Positions 34,741 to 45,155 of a stretch of 64,000 bases of DNA are shown here, in pieces; positions within the stretch are counted from its first letter, which is position 1; each line of letters starts with the position of its first letter. Both the position numbers and the translations under genes were made by a program. The stretch is from Diadema setosum. Lineage: Eukaryota; Echinodermata; Echinoidea; Diadematoida; Diadematidae. The notes under the pieces are model-generated. The model worked only from the letters and a program-made list of their open reading frames with translations, made no database searches and was not told where the DNA came from. The stretch spans positions 3,590,404 through 3,654,403 of the forward strand of contig CM067062.1 of assembly GCA_033980235.1 (NCBI GenBank), read 5' to 3'.

Positions 34741-34983
34741 CTGAGACTCGGACTCGGGGAGGGAGGAGTAGGACTCAAGAGTCTCCACTTTGGCGATGGA
34801 GTCGGAAGAAGTGGGAGAAACGAGACCGGTGGAAGAGGAGTCCGAGCCCGAGTCCGACCGGAGTCGGACGCCGTTTGTGGGCGGGGCCGTCGAGGCGGCA
34901 GCGGCGTTGGCGCTTTGCTCTTTGTCTTTCCGGGGTTTGACGGGGGCGAGGGCGGGGATACCGCTTTTGCTCGGCCGCCGGAG
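34741..34983 (-). CDS. CLIP1: CLIP exon 6: basic SxIP-containing and acidic Ser-rich exon
   Basis: A 243-nt, phase 0-0 exon between acceptor CCCACAATAG and donor TCTCAG|GTACTG, encoding residues 318-398. It opens LRRPSKSGIPALAPVKPRK, which aligns with vertebrate GRPSRSGLLTE and carries SGIP, a possible EB1-binding SxIP motif in a basic setting. It then turns Ala/Ser-rich and acidic (LRSDSGSDSSSTGLVSP, ESYSSLPESESQ). Two longer open frames overlap it but lack family similarity. This frame is chosen because it is bounded by both splice sites and continues phase 0 from exon 5. Confidence 0.85.
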
Positions 34984-37900
34984 CTATTGTGGGCGAAGTG
35001 GGGGGGAGGTACGCCGGGCGGGGCAGTGTGGAGTTTGGGCAAACAAGGTTTTCATAGTGTGTGGACATTGTCACGAGGAATATCAGGAGACAGACAGTGA
35101 AGGGTTACCATGGTTACAAGAGCAATGGGGATGACATGAGAATGGTGGTGATGAGGATGGACGTGTAGCATATGTTAAGAGGAAATTTGTGTCAACCACA
35201 ACGTCAAGGATACACCGGGGTTGGAGAAGGCGTGAAGCATTGCAGCAGGAATTTATTTCAAAGCAAGCAAAAAGAGCATGAAAATGGATAGAGCAAAAAT
35301 GCAGGGTGCGTTGAGGGAATGATGAACGTGTTATGTCAATATTCAAGTCACATGGTCATGACAGAATGACATTTATAAAATGAAATGTCCAAGAGATACC
35401 AGCAGTATTTCAATGCATTTGGTTGGTGTTGGTGCAAGGATGATTTTTGCCATTTTAGAGTTATCAAACGTGACAGAGCATATGGTGATTTAACAAGGAC
35501 AGTGGACAGTGGGTCAAGATATTTGGACAAGTAGAAAAAAAAAATAATCAAAGGTCAAGGTGTGAACCAAAAGAATATGCAATCAATATATATTGGTGCC
35601 CATACAGATCCAAATATTTGGGGCATGAATGTCAGTGACAAAAACAAACATGTTGGGGAGTAAACATGATTTTAAAGGGAAGGAGGGCAAACATTCAAGA
35701 GAATTGGATTGTGGCCAGTATGCCATACAGAAAAATGCATTAATGAGCCGTGCCAAAGAAGGAAATAAAGTTGAAGAATTGGCGTGAGAAGTGAAAGAAA
35801 AATTTATAGGCAGAGATACAGTGTACATATTCTCATTTGGAATATTTCCAGGGTTAATTGGAGAAAATGAGATGGAAAATATAAGTTGGAAAACAAGATT
35901 TTCGACAAAATGAAATGGGGTAGAGAGGAAGTGAAGAGGGCAAGACATCAGTCACAAAAGAGACGGACAGAGCGGTCGAACAAAATGTTTTCATTCCCAG
36001 CGGGCAGTTGCGGTCAAATAACAGACACCCAGAGAGAGCAATGGGTCAGTGGTTGAAGAGTCACAAGACAAGATGCATTGTATAAAGTTGGGATGGTTGG
36101 CAGTGACCACGATACACCAATCACCAATTGTCGTTTAAATTTTGTATTTTTGAATGAACGATTTATCCATTAAAAATGCGAAATATTAGAAGTGATATTG
36201 AAACCATGTGTAATGGTCATGGATAATGTGGTGAAGTATGCATGAGTATGAGCAGTACACATATATTATTGAGGAAAATTTAGATTTAAAATAGAGAGTG
36301 TTGATTTCATGATTTTAAGTAGGTAAATTACCATGAGATTTGAAAAGGACAAATCTCCATGAATAAGAAGATGGTAGAGTTTGGAGCAATGAATAAAGTT
36401 TAATGTGATATGATCAATGCCATTCAAATTTTATGAAGAGAATAAAAAGGTGGAAAGAAGGTACATGTGGTAATGTATTGGGTGAAGGAAAAATATGTGT
36501 GCATATAATAAGTTGGGGATTGATATTTTTATATGGTTGCAAGAGGTAATGCATTTTGAGTATATGAGTATATTTTGTGATGATGGAGAAAGATTATATA
36601 TATTTTCATGGGGGCAGCAAATGATGTGAAAAGAAAAAGGGGGGAAACAAATGCAAATAATATTTGGTCAACAGCAAATCATTGTAAATCAGGGAGGAGA
36701 ACATGAACAGTGATGGCTTCATTTTATAATGCAGAGCAGCAAAATCAAATGAATTACTAGTAATGGATGCATTCTGTTCTTTTGGATACAGAAGCAAAAC
36801 GTGCAGTCTTCTCACCTTCTTCCCAGTCAAGTTTCATACATTTTGAGGATTTGAGCAACTGTTTCATATCTTATATAAGAAACTCAGAGATTCTCAGCTT
36901 TCAAAGAAATCTGAATTTGTTAAGAGCCACATGTGAAAGCAAAAGCAGTGAGTAGTTGGATACATTTATGCTGTTTCTGCACGTATAGAAGTCGTTTCTA
37001 ATTTTGACTTCAATTTCTGCTTTGGCATTTTACTTTTAAAAGATCTTTCCCTCAAAATGGCAAAAAGAGAGAGAGAAAAAAAGAAAGCATTAATTCCATG
37101 CTGACAAAAACAAATGTAAGAGCACATGAAATCTGACAAAAAGTTTGCTTATTCATGGTCTGAATGTGGCAAAAATGGGGCATGCAATAGCATCATGTCA
37201 TAAAACTCTCAAACGTGAAAGAGCTTTTCACCATTCCATGCTTTAAAATGACTCGATCGCATGCAATGCCAAGGTACTGCTGAAGTTGTAAACACCTACT
37301 GCTAACAGATTAAAACAGAAGGAATGGCGTCAAATGAGTGCACGCCAAAACTTCTTTCCTCTGGTTACCTCCAGACAGACAAGCTGTATCGCCTTTATGA
37401 CATATCTTGTTGAGACTACATTTTGGTTATCAGCCCACAGTAATGCTCCTAAACATATTTACTTTGGCCTCCAATGACTCACACTCACTTTTTTTTTCCA
37501 GAATAAGTTAAAGATCAGATAATAATCACAACAAACAGCATTTTTTCCTTTTCGGTCATTGGAGTTGGATCTCTTGTCATTTTTATCTGATATCTGTACT
37601 GTTTATCTGTTCTATTATCACATTTGGTAATCAAAGAGGATAGAGATTTGAATCGATGAATGGACTGGGGTCAGGGGCACTTTCTATTTCCACTAAATAT
37701 CTGTATCACATACACTTGTACTCTTTGCTTTTGAAAGTAAATAGAAATGCAAGCAACTAAACTTGGAATAGCTGAGTGATCATAAAACTTTGATATGAAC
37801 CAAAGTCAACAAAACTTTGCTCAGTTACGAAGTGAAGTTCATATACTTTATGTCTGCATTTGTTTACACTTGCAAGAGACAATGAAGTGAGAATCTGACT

Positions 37901-38092
37901 AAAATCTTCTGGAAAAAAAAAGACAAACAAACCCAAGAATGTGCAGAATGTCACATCATAATTCTCTAAAGACACACCAATTGACACACAAACATAGAAG
38001 AAGAATCAACACCTAAGAGAGACTGGTCTAACGACTGCATTAAGACCACTCAGAGCCAGCAGAAGAGGCTCCATCCCACCACACACACCCAC
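34984..38092. other. CLIP intron 5
   Basis: A 3.1-kb intron. Its central part (about 35100-36700) is purine-rich on the plus strand with no coding sign. No transposon ends recognised. Confidence 0.75.
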
Positions 38093-38360
38093 CTGTGTCT
38101 TCTTGGCATCGGCAGCCGATCCCCGCGGGGAGGCACGCAGGTCCCCGGAGCTGATGGTGAGCCCCCTCGCTAGGCCTGAAGAGGTGGTAGATCCCATGGA
38201 GCTGATGGAGCTAGAGCTGTTGCTAAGCTTCCCCCGGGGTAGCCCATCTGCCTGGGTTAGGCCGTCGCCCTGGGGGAGTCTCTGGGCGGTCTTGCCACGC
38301 ACCTTGGTGACTTTATGGACAGGAGCAAACAGCCCATGCTTTGGCCTGCACTGGAAGTAT
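38093..38360 (-). CDS. CLIP1: CLIP exon 5: end of second CAP-Gly and Ser-rich region
   Basis: Encodes residues 229-317. It opens with YFQCRPKHGLFAPVHKVTK, which completes CAP-Gly 2. A Ser/Gly/Arg-rich low-complexity region follows (SNSSSSISSMGSTTSSG and RASPRGSAADAKKTQ). This corresponds to the vertebrate Ser-rich region, which is phosphorylated and tunes microtubule affinity. Acceptor ACATCACAG, donor ACACAG|GTGGGT, phase 0 at the end. Base composition is much richer in GC than the flanking introns. Confidence 0.95.
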
Positions 38361-39044
38361 CTGTGATGTCCATGTCAAGAAATAGAAAAGTCATAATGAA
38401 AATGTTATGTTTGGCACAAAACAAAAGATTGAAGACACAAAACAGAGCAAAACAATTCAAATATCTAGTTTATGAGAAGTGGGTGGTGAAAATGGAGAGA
38501 CGGCTCTTTCATTTTAGTCACTAGCTACTCACAGCCAGCCAAAAAGTGTGAAACAAACTCAGCTAACTCTGTTTTTCAACCCAATCAAAGGAATTCATTC
38601 AGGTCAGCAAGGACCAAAGGTGAGAAAGAAGGAAGAAGGAGTGTTAATGGATTTTATTGCAAAAAAGTTTGAACTGAAATTACGGCACTTGAGAAATGCT
38701 GAAATCTCTTGCAGAAATCTCATCACATTGACATATTGCCCAGTTACTTCTGCGCATAAGGTATTAATACTCCAAATAAAGATACTCAGTACCAACATAT
38801 TCCTTCACTTACAAAAGGAGAGGGACATATAACAAACATCTATGAGACAGCCCCAAGAAAAAGAATATTACCCTTGATTAATCATTTGAGGTATCTATAC
38901 TGTCAAACAAATCAAGTAAAAATGTACCAGTATTGCATCAGCTGAGGTCTTAGTAGTAGCGGACCTTGTCAGGTCCAATGTTAATACTAAAATGCTCTAC
39001 TTGGCAGAAAACACAGAAAAAAACAACAAGTAAAGCAATCTGAC
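38361..39044. other. CLIP intron 4
   Basis: About 680 bp, splitting the second CAP-Gly domain; nothing else seen. Confidence 0.85.
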
Positions 39045-39187
39045 CTCGTTCCAGCTACTGCTCCATCATTCTTCCCTTGCTCCTCATCCAGCTCTACTCC
39101 TGCCCATTCTCCCTTGGCGAACTCCGTGGTCCCAATGTATCGCAACGTCCCAAGCTTGCTGCCACTCACCAACACTCTCTCCCCAAC
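39045..39187 (-). CDS. CLIP1: CLIP exon 4: second CAP-Gly domain, first part
   Basis: Encodes residues 181-228, from [13 protein letters not shown] through [13 protein letters not shown] to [11 protein letters not shown]. The GKNDG tail-binding motif is intact. Acceptor CACCTCCAG, donor CGAG|GTCAGA. The last codon, Arg, is split 2+1 with exon 5. The match to human CAP-Gly 2 ([20 protein letters not shown]) is near-perfect; the usual Cys after GEW is Ala here. Confidence 0.96.
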
Positions 39188-39611
39188 CTGGAGGTGGGGC
39201 GGGTAATTGAGCAGAAAAAGGTAGTAGAGAGAATATGAGATTTAAATCGGTTTATGAGTGGGAAGCCATCCCCACACTCTCTGTCTTCCTATAATATTTG
39301 TTGTTGTATACTTACATCTTTATCACAAACTTGATTTTACGCTGCATCTGATTTGTTTAAAGTTTTATTTTCAACAAATTTCATTATTCTCCAATACTAT
39401 AAAAGTGGACATCTTCATGCATTTGGCACAATACTAAACTTGCCCAAAAGTAAAAGCATGTGAATTTTTTTTGCGTGTTATACGTAACATTCTTTTAATC
39501 TTTGATTTCAAGTTAGGTACATAGTTTTCTTCACATTTGCTAGTCCTGTAGGACAAGTGAATTTGGTGCCACAATGTGGACCAGTTTACCATTTACTGTC
39601 ATGTGCTACCA

Positions 39612-39782
39612 GGGGGGTGTTTCATAAACCTGTTCTTAAAGTTACGAACGACTTAAGAATGACTGGTGATCAGTTCTGAGGTGCTATACTTATCAGAATT
39701 TCAATAATTCAGCACAAGAACTGATCATCAGTCGTTCGTAAGTCGCTCGTAACTTTAAGAACAGCTTTATGAAACACCCCCC
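39612..39782. mobile_element. 171-bp foldback element with GGGGGGTGTTTCATAAA ends
   Basis: Nearly perfect palindrome: GGGGGGTGTTTCATAAACCT plus GTTCTTAAAGTTACGA, mirrored by TCGTAACTTTAAGAAC and GCTTTATGAAACACCCCCC. Only a short spacer in the middle, no coding capacity. Similar GTGTTTCATAAAG palindromes are common dispersed repeats of marine invertebrate genomes. Confidence 0.85.
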
Positions 39783-40333
39783 AGAGCCCTTAACCGGCTG
39801 TGGCAGCAGAGAGCTATTCAAAGTCCTTGCTCAATCAGCGTGACCATCTGCAAAATTGAAAACAAGCGAAATTCATCTTACCCAGCCAAGTGCAAAAAAC
39901 TACCTGTGCGAAACATTCCCACTTTTACGATACTGGGATGTGTCTGCCAGTGATAAGGTTTGTCTAACATGGGTTCTCCTGCACTTGCTCAAGCATAAGA
40001 GGAATTGTGTTTAAAACACAAGTTTTTGGTGTGTTGTCTGTTTATGTGTGTGTTCTTGAGGACGCTGCATAAAAGGACGGCATTATAACATAAACTACAT
40101 GTAGGTGTATTATCAATTTTACACCAAGATGGCCTCAAACATACATTTCTAAGTTTTCTACACAATTTATCAGCCTTTGGATTAATGACAGATAATAGTG
40201 CTCAACATGATTCTTCACATCAAAGCTATTTCTAATCACTGTTAATTCTAGCATATTGAGCTGACTTTTGTTGAAGCTTCAAATTCAGTGAATGAGGTCA
40301 CAAGCACTGTGATGAATAAATACATATTAGTTA

Positions 40334-40650
40334 TGTTCAGACGGTGATCCTTAACCTTGAGGATACATGTAGCTATCTTGGAGGATAAGCTCTGGTCCCC
40401 TAACTATGATGCACGTTCACACAACGAAGCTTATCCATGAAGGTAGCTAGCTATCCTCGAGGATAGGCTCACTGACCCCGTAACTACCCTTATCTACAAG
40501 TTCCTATCAACAAGTTCTGTCCACACAATGCTTAACTACGTAACTACATAGCTATAAAGTATCATCGAGTTAACTTCAGTTAAGTTTCAATAGTTCTATC
40601 AACAAGTGCGTCTACACAGTGCTTTAACTAGGTGCTTATCCTCGAAGATG
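40334..40650. repeat. Imperfect foldback repeat with CTATCCTCGAGGATAAGC motifs
   Basis: Starts GTTCAGACGGTGATCC and contains repeated variants of CTATCCTCGAGGATAGG, with CAACAAGTTC and ACACAATGC subrepeats. A related GTTCAGACGGGAGCCC start occurs at 63310, next to a nested element. No clear right end. Confidence 0.5.
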
Positions 40651-41524
40651 ACTACCGGGTATGGTTGGGTGTTCATAATATCGGACACCTAACGTTTTTC
40701 TATCAATAGAAACGTGAAAAATCTCACAATTTGCCTGAAATTTTACTCACGTGTGGAGAAAATACTCCGGATTCACAAGCGCGCACTGAAAATGCGATCT
40801 GAGGTACGCGCTCTAGATGGCGGCTTCGAACGCGTGGGGTGTCATTTTTTCCGCACTCAGCTGCCGGGCTCATATCAACCGACCACCCCGCCCTCTATTG
40901 ACAATACGTATAAAGCGTACTTAAACGCGTTTTTTCGACAAGCTGCTGTTTTTTTCTAGTCGTAATTTTTTTCCCCAATAATATTTGAATATATTTTGAA
41001 TCCTTCGATATTACTTTTGAAGGACTGTTTGATGAATTTGACTTGATTTTCATTAGGAAACTTTTCATCGTAATTGAAATAAATTAGATGAGTCGGTTTG
41101 TTTTTTCACATTCATTTCTCGTTTCTGCATCAACTCGTACGGTCGTACAAAACGGGCGGCAAAATGTTTATGTCATGTGTATGTGTAACGTGTGTGCACG
41201 ATCGTACAAGCGGCGGTGACAATTTTGCGGTCAAAATCGTCAAATTTATTACGGAAGGATACTCTACATCTAACAACGAGTCAGCAAAGGTAGGCCTAGT
41301 TATATGTAGTTACACGATAAACCTTATTCGATTTTGCTAAATTTCGGTAATTTAGAGGGAATACTTAGTTGTTTTCGCCACATTTTACTCGGTAGCGTAG
41401 CCCAGTGAAGAATCGAACACCGTTGCGCGTAGTCCCATGCGTACATTTTCTTTCTGTACGCGCAATGCCATTATAATGCGCGGTCGGTCGTTATGGACCC
41501 GGCCGGTGGGTTGGACCCCTACCA

Positions 41525-41733
41525 TACTGTAAAAGTGGATATTTTTGAGTGAGTAATTTTTCGCACTTGGCCACATAAGATAAATTTCGCATGTTTTACT
41601 ATGAAATCAGGACATTGATTACTAGAACATATAGCATGCAAAAATATTTGAGTACTTTTAATTTCACACTAGGTTCTGGTTGTGCAAAGTGCGTGAAAAT
41701 GTCCACACCGTGAAAATATCCACTTTCATAGTA
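41525..41733. mobile_element. 209-bp inverted-end element (TACTGTAAAAGTGGATATTT)
   Basis: Left end TACTGTAAAAGTGGATATTT and right end AAAATATCCACTTTCATAGTA are inverted, as is interior GCACTT/AAGTGC sequence. A single similar end (TACTATAAAAGTGGACAT) occurs at about 39398. Confidence 0.7.
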
Positions 41734-43556
41734 TCCTGGAGGTTAACCGCCTTAACGTAACTAATGTTGTCGAATTGTGTTCATTATTCAGTTATTTGCT
41801 ACACAGCAGCAATCCACTGTCTTGTGATCACAGTGTCTAACTAGAATGCATATTTCATCATTATTGAGTGAATGTCTGTGTTGTTGGTCTTTTACATTCC
41901 TTTTATATCCCATAATGATATTCTGCTCCTTTTTTTTTTTTGTTCCGTGTCTCACAACAGAAAATGTGCGCACAATAAGAGCATACTATGTCTGTTCAAA
42001 GAGACCGGTTTTGCTTCACTCAACACATTCAGTCTGCGCGTTCTGTATTAGAGGCAAGCGAAGCCTGGTCTGCTCCATTAATTAACAATGTCTGAGACTT
42101 TTATACAAGGTCTAGCAGGATGCGGCAAATGATAATGAGCATATAATGTACACAGCAAGACTGCCTATATTCACCCATCAAAATCAGAGAGATTCAAAAG
42201 AGCATGCAGGGAGATATTTGTGTGTTACGTGAATTTACTTGTGTGTTACATGGGTTACCTGCAATGGGTAAACAATAATTCAGTTCCAAATCAGGGAGAT
42301 TCTTATGTTATCTTATCCAGACATGAAGACATGACAGAAAAGTTTTCAGGAATCCACCTGCAGTATCAGGGATACTGGGCAGCTCTGGCACTGCATCTAT
42401 TTCTTGTAGAATTTTCACACATTCATTGGACAGAATAAAGTCTTCCCCATTTGCAAACCATAAGTTCAACAAGACGGAAGTGAGGGAGTGTCTTTTCTCC
42501 ACTATACGTATGATGATAAAATGACTATAACAACAAGGACAATTGTGATAATGATACTAACTATAACAAGGTTGCAACTTATTGACAAATTGCCCTTCAT
42601 CAATGTACAAACAAGCACCAATTATTCAGTGTTTTTGATAGTACATTGTACAAGCAATATTAGCAAATTGTCGGTCAGTTGCAATAAAGACAACTCCACG
42701 TAATAATTTATCAATTTGAATAACAAGGTCTGTACCCAGAAAAGTTTAAAATTATGATTTATCCTATAGCAGTTCTCAGACATTTAACACAAAGTCATCA
42801 TGTCACATTCTAAATACACATTTTGTCATGGGTTTTTTTCTTAAAGATACCTCATAAATTTAACTGAAGTGGGGGGAAAAACTTGCCATCTCATCATTAA
42901 GATGCCTTCATATTTGTTTAAAACTGGGGTTTTGCTCAGAACTCTATAAACAAAACTTACAATCTATATAAAGTTCTAGAAAATTGTAAATGCTTGAAAG
43001 AGGGGGTTGCCATTTTTTAAATCTCATCCGTTTTTGTTCTAACTTCCATTCTTTGTAGTATGAACACGTCAGTAAAAATCCTGCAAATTCATCATCATAT
43101 ACGTACTCCAGCAGGAAGAATTATATGAAGACATAGACAAGACAGTCTAAAACCAGGCCCCTCTGATTAGTGATAATGAATTCTCGTTATGGACTCGTTA
43201 CAAATAATCTACTCAATTTGCCGGCATAATACACAACTTCCACCAGAGGCTTCGTTCTGTGCAATCACGAGTACACGTGTCATGTATGGTCACATATTAC
43301 AGCTTCTTTCTTTCTTCTTTATCAAGAACTTCTCACATACAATGTATTTTGTAAGACGGCTGGCGCCACATTATAAATCTAATGAGATGAGGGAAAATCA
43401 CAGAAGATGGCAGCAAGCAGTCCATGAAGATTTAATACAATCATTTAGAAGAGGATGCCCAAATTTGTATAACAATATGTACAATTGAGAAATGATCACG
43501 CAAGGAGATGAAAATATCCTGTGCCAGTTAGGACAGTAAACTATTTTCAGAAAAAA

Positions 43557-44147
43557 TAGCCGGGTTCACACGTACAAATTAGCGGGATGACGATCGCGAT
43601 GCTCATCCCGAGTTTTTTTGCGAGCGTCCACACGTACCAAATTAGCGGGATAGCGATCGCGATCGGTATCCCGCTAATTTGGCGAGCGTCCACACGTACC
43701 GAATTATCCTGCTAATTGCCGATAGAGACAACAACAAAGCCTGCAAACTGGGTCACACAGCGCCCCTCTCTAATCACTGCTTGCGCGCACTTACCTTTGT
43801 CTATTGTCTTTTACGCGTCAGTGGTGTGGTTCGCGCGCTGTTGTTGTTGTGCTCCAAAGAGGTGAAGGACCTCTTCGCAGAGGCCTCGCTGTTGTGATGT
43901 GCGCATTGCATGATGGGATGTAAAAACTCGAGATTCTAATCCCGACCGTTCACACGTACCAGCGCGGGGCCAATTATCCCGCTAATTGACGAACCAGCGC
44001 AAGATTTCTTGGGATTAGCATCGCGATGCTTATCCCGCTAATTTTCGGGTTTTTTCTGTCCACACGTGCAAAAAACTCGGGATGACGATCGCGATGCAAA
44101 TCTCGAGATTTGTATCCCGCTAATTGGTGTACGTGTGAACCCGGCTA
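43557..44147. mobile_element. 591-bp TA-bounded element with TAGCCGGGTTCACACGTAC ends
   Basis: Exact inverted ends TAGCCGGGTTCACACGTAC and GTACGTGTGAACCCGGCTA. Subterminal repeats of ATTAGCGGGAT, GCGATCGCGAT and TCCACACGTACC lie inside both arms. The central part (about 43720-43920) is unrelated and GC-rich, ending in GCATTGCATGATGGGATG. No transposase. Confidence 0.85.
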
Positions 44148-45061
44148 CTATTTAGGAAGATTTTCAGCAATGTAAAAAGTGGGATTAAAAAACAGAAGAG
44201 TCATCAGCATCGTCTTTTGTCTTGATTTGTTCTCTTTTTGTTTTTGTTTTTATTCTGAGGAAATGCCTTCAAAGGGAATACATCTATTTTATTTTAATTT
44301 GCTCAACTTCTGATCTCATCTTAAAAAAAAGTGAACATATTCTGCTAAAAACATGTCATAGCAGATTGCACTATCATGACAGTAAGAATTCCAAGGTCAA
44401 TTTTCTGGACTTAAGATTCATATTACTATGATGTGTCTTTGGTTTGTTCTGTGTTTCTTCTTTTCTTGTTGACATTATCTTTTTTAAAGAATTGATGGGG
44501 ACAATTGAATTGAAATAATGTATACTGCTCGGGGCTGTGCTGCTGTCAACTCTGTTAGCCAACAGACTGGCCGAGCAGGAAAAATGATTTTCAAACAGTG
44601 GTAAATAAGAACTCACAGTTTCAACCTTGCCTCACTAGTTATAAAAGGAATACAAATCACAAAGGATGAATTGTGCCATATGGTGATGGCTTGCTGGGCA
44701 ATTCGTTGTGACTCAAAAGTCCATTCATGGTCATCACGTTTGAATAAATAGTCTGGATAATACACCACTTTTGTCTGGCCGGCAACAGTGCAATCGGCTG
44801 GAAAATTTCACACAATGAGTGACTTTTAAGCAATGTTTTTATTTCCCAATGCCAAGTTTGACAGATGTTTGAGTGAAGATACAATAGGGTCTACAATATA
44901 CCACATTTCCTTTTTTGTGTGTCTATCATCACACATTTGTAAAACACTATAATATTTGTTAGAATTTTGAAGGCTCATAAAATACAGCTTCTACCTTTGA
45001 ATGAAATTTTCTTCTTTTTTTCTCATTTCATGTTAATTCTATGATGTGAAGATTATTATTT

Positions 45062-45155
45062 CTTAACACGTTGAGGAGAGTCCCGAGTGTACTCGGGCAA
45101 GTGTCTATGGGAAATGCATGTTGTAGCAAAATCAACCCATCCTGAATGGGTTAAG
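45062..45155. mobile_element. 94-bp TTAA foldback element
   Basis: CTTAACACGTTGAGGAGAG ... CCTGAATGGGTTAAG, with TTAA at both ends. A related truncated copy is at 3331-3390 in inverted orientation, sharing CTATGGGAAATGCATGTTGT. Confidence 0.7.

Noticed and set aside
34722..35134. Long overlapping frames on both strands at exon 6
   Set aside because: They are open because of the GC-rich exon. Only the frame with TAG-acceptor start and CAG|GTACTG donor keeps CLIP phase and similarity.
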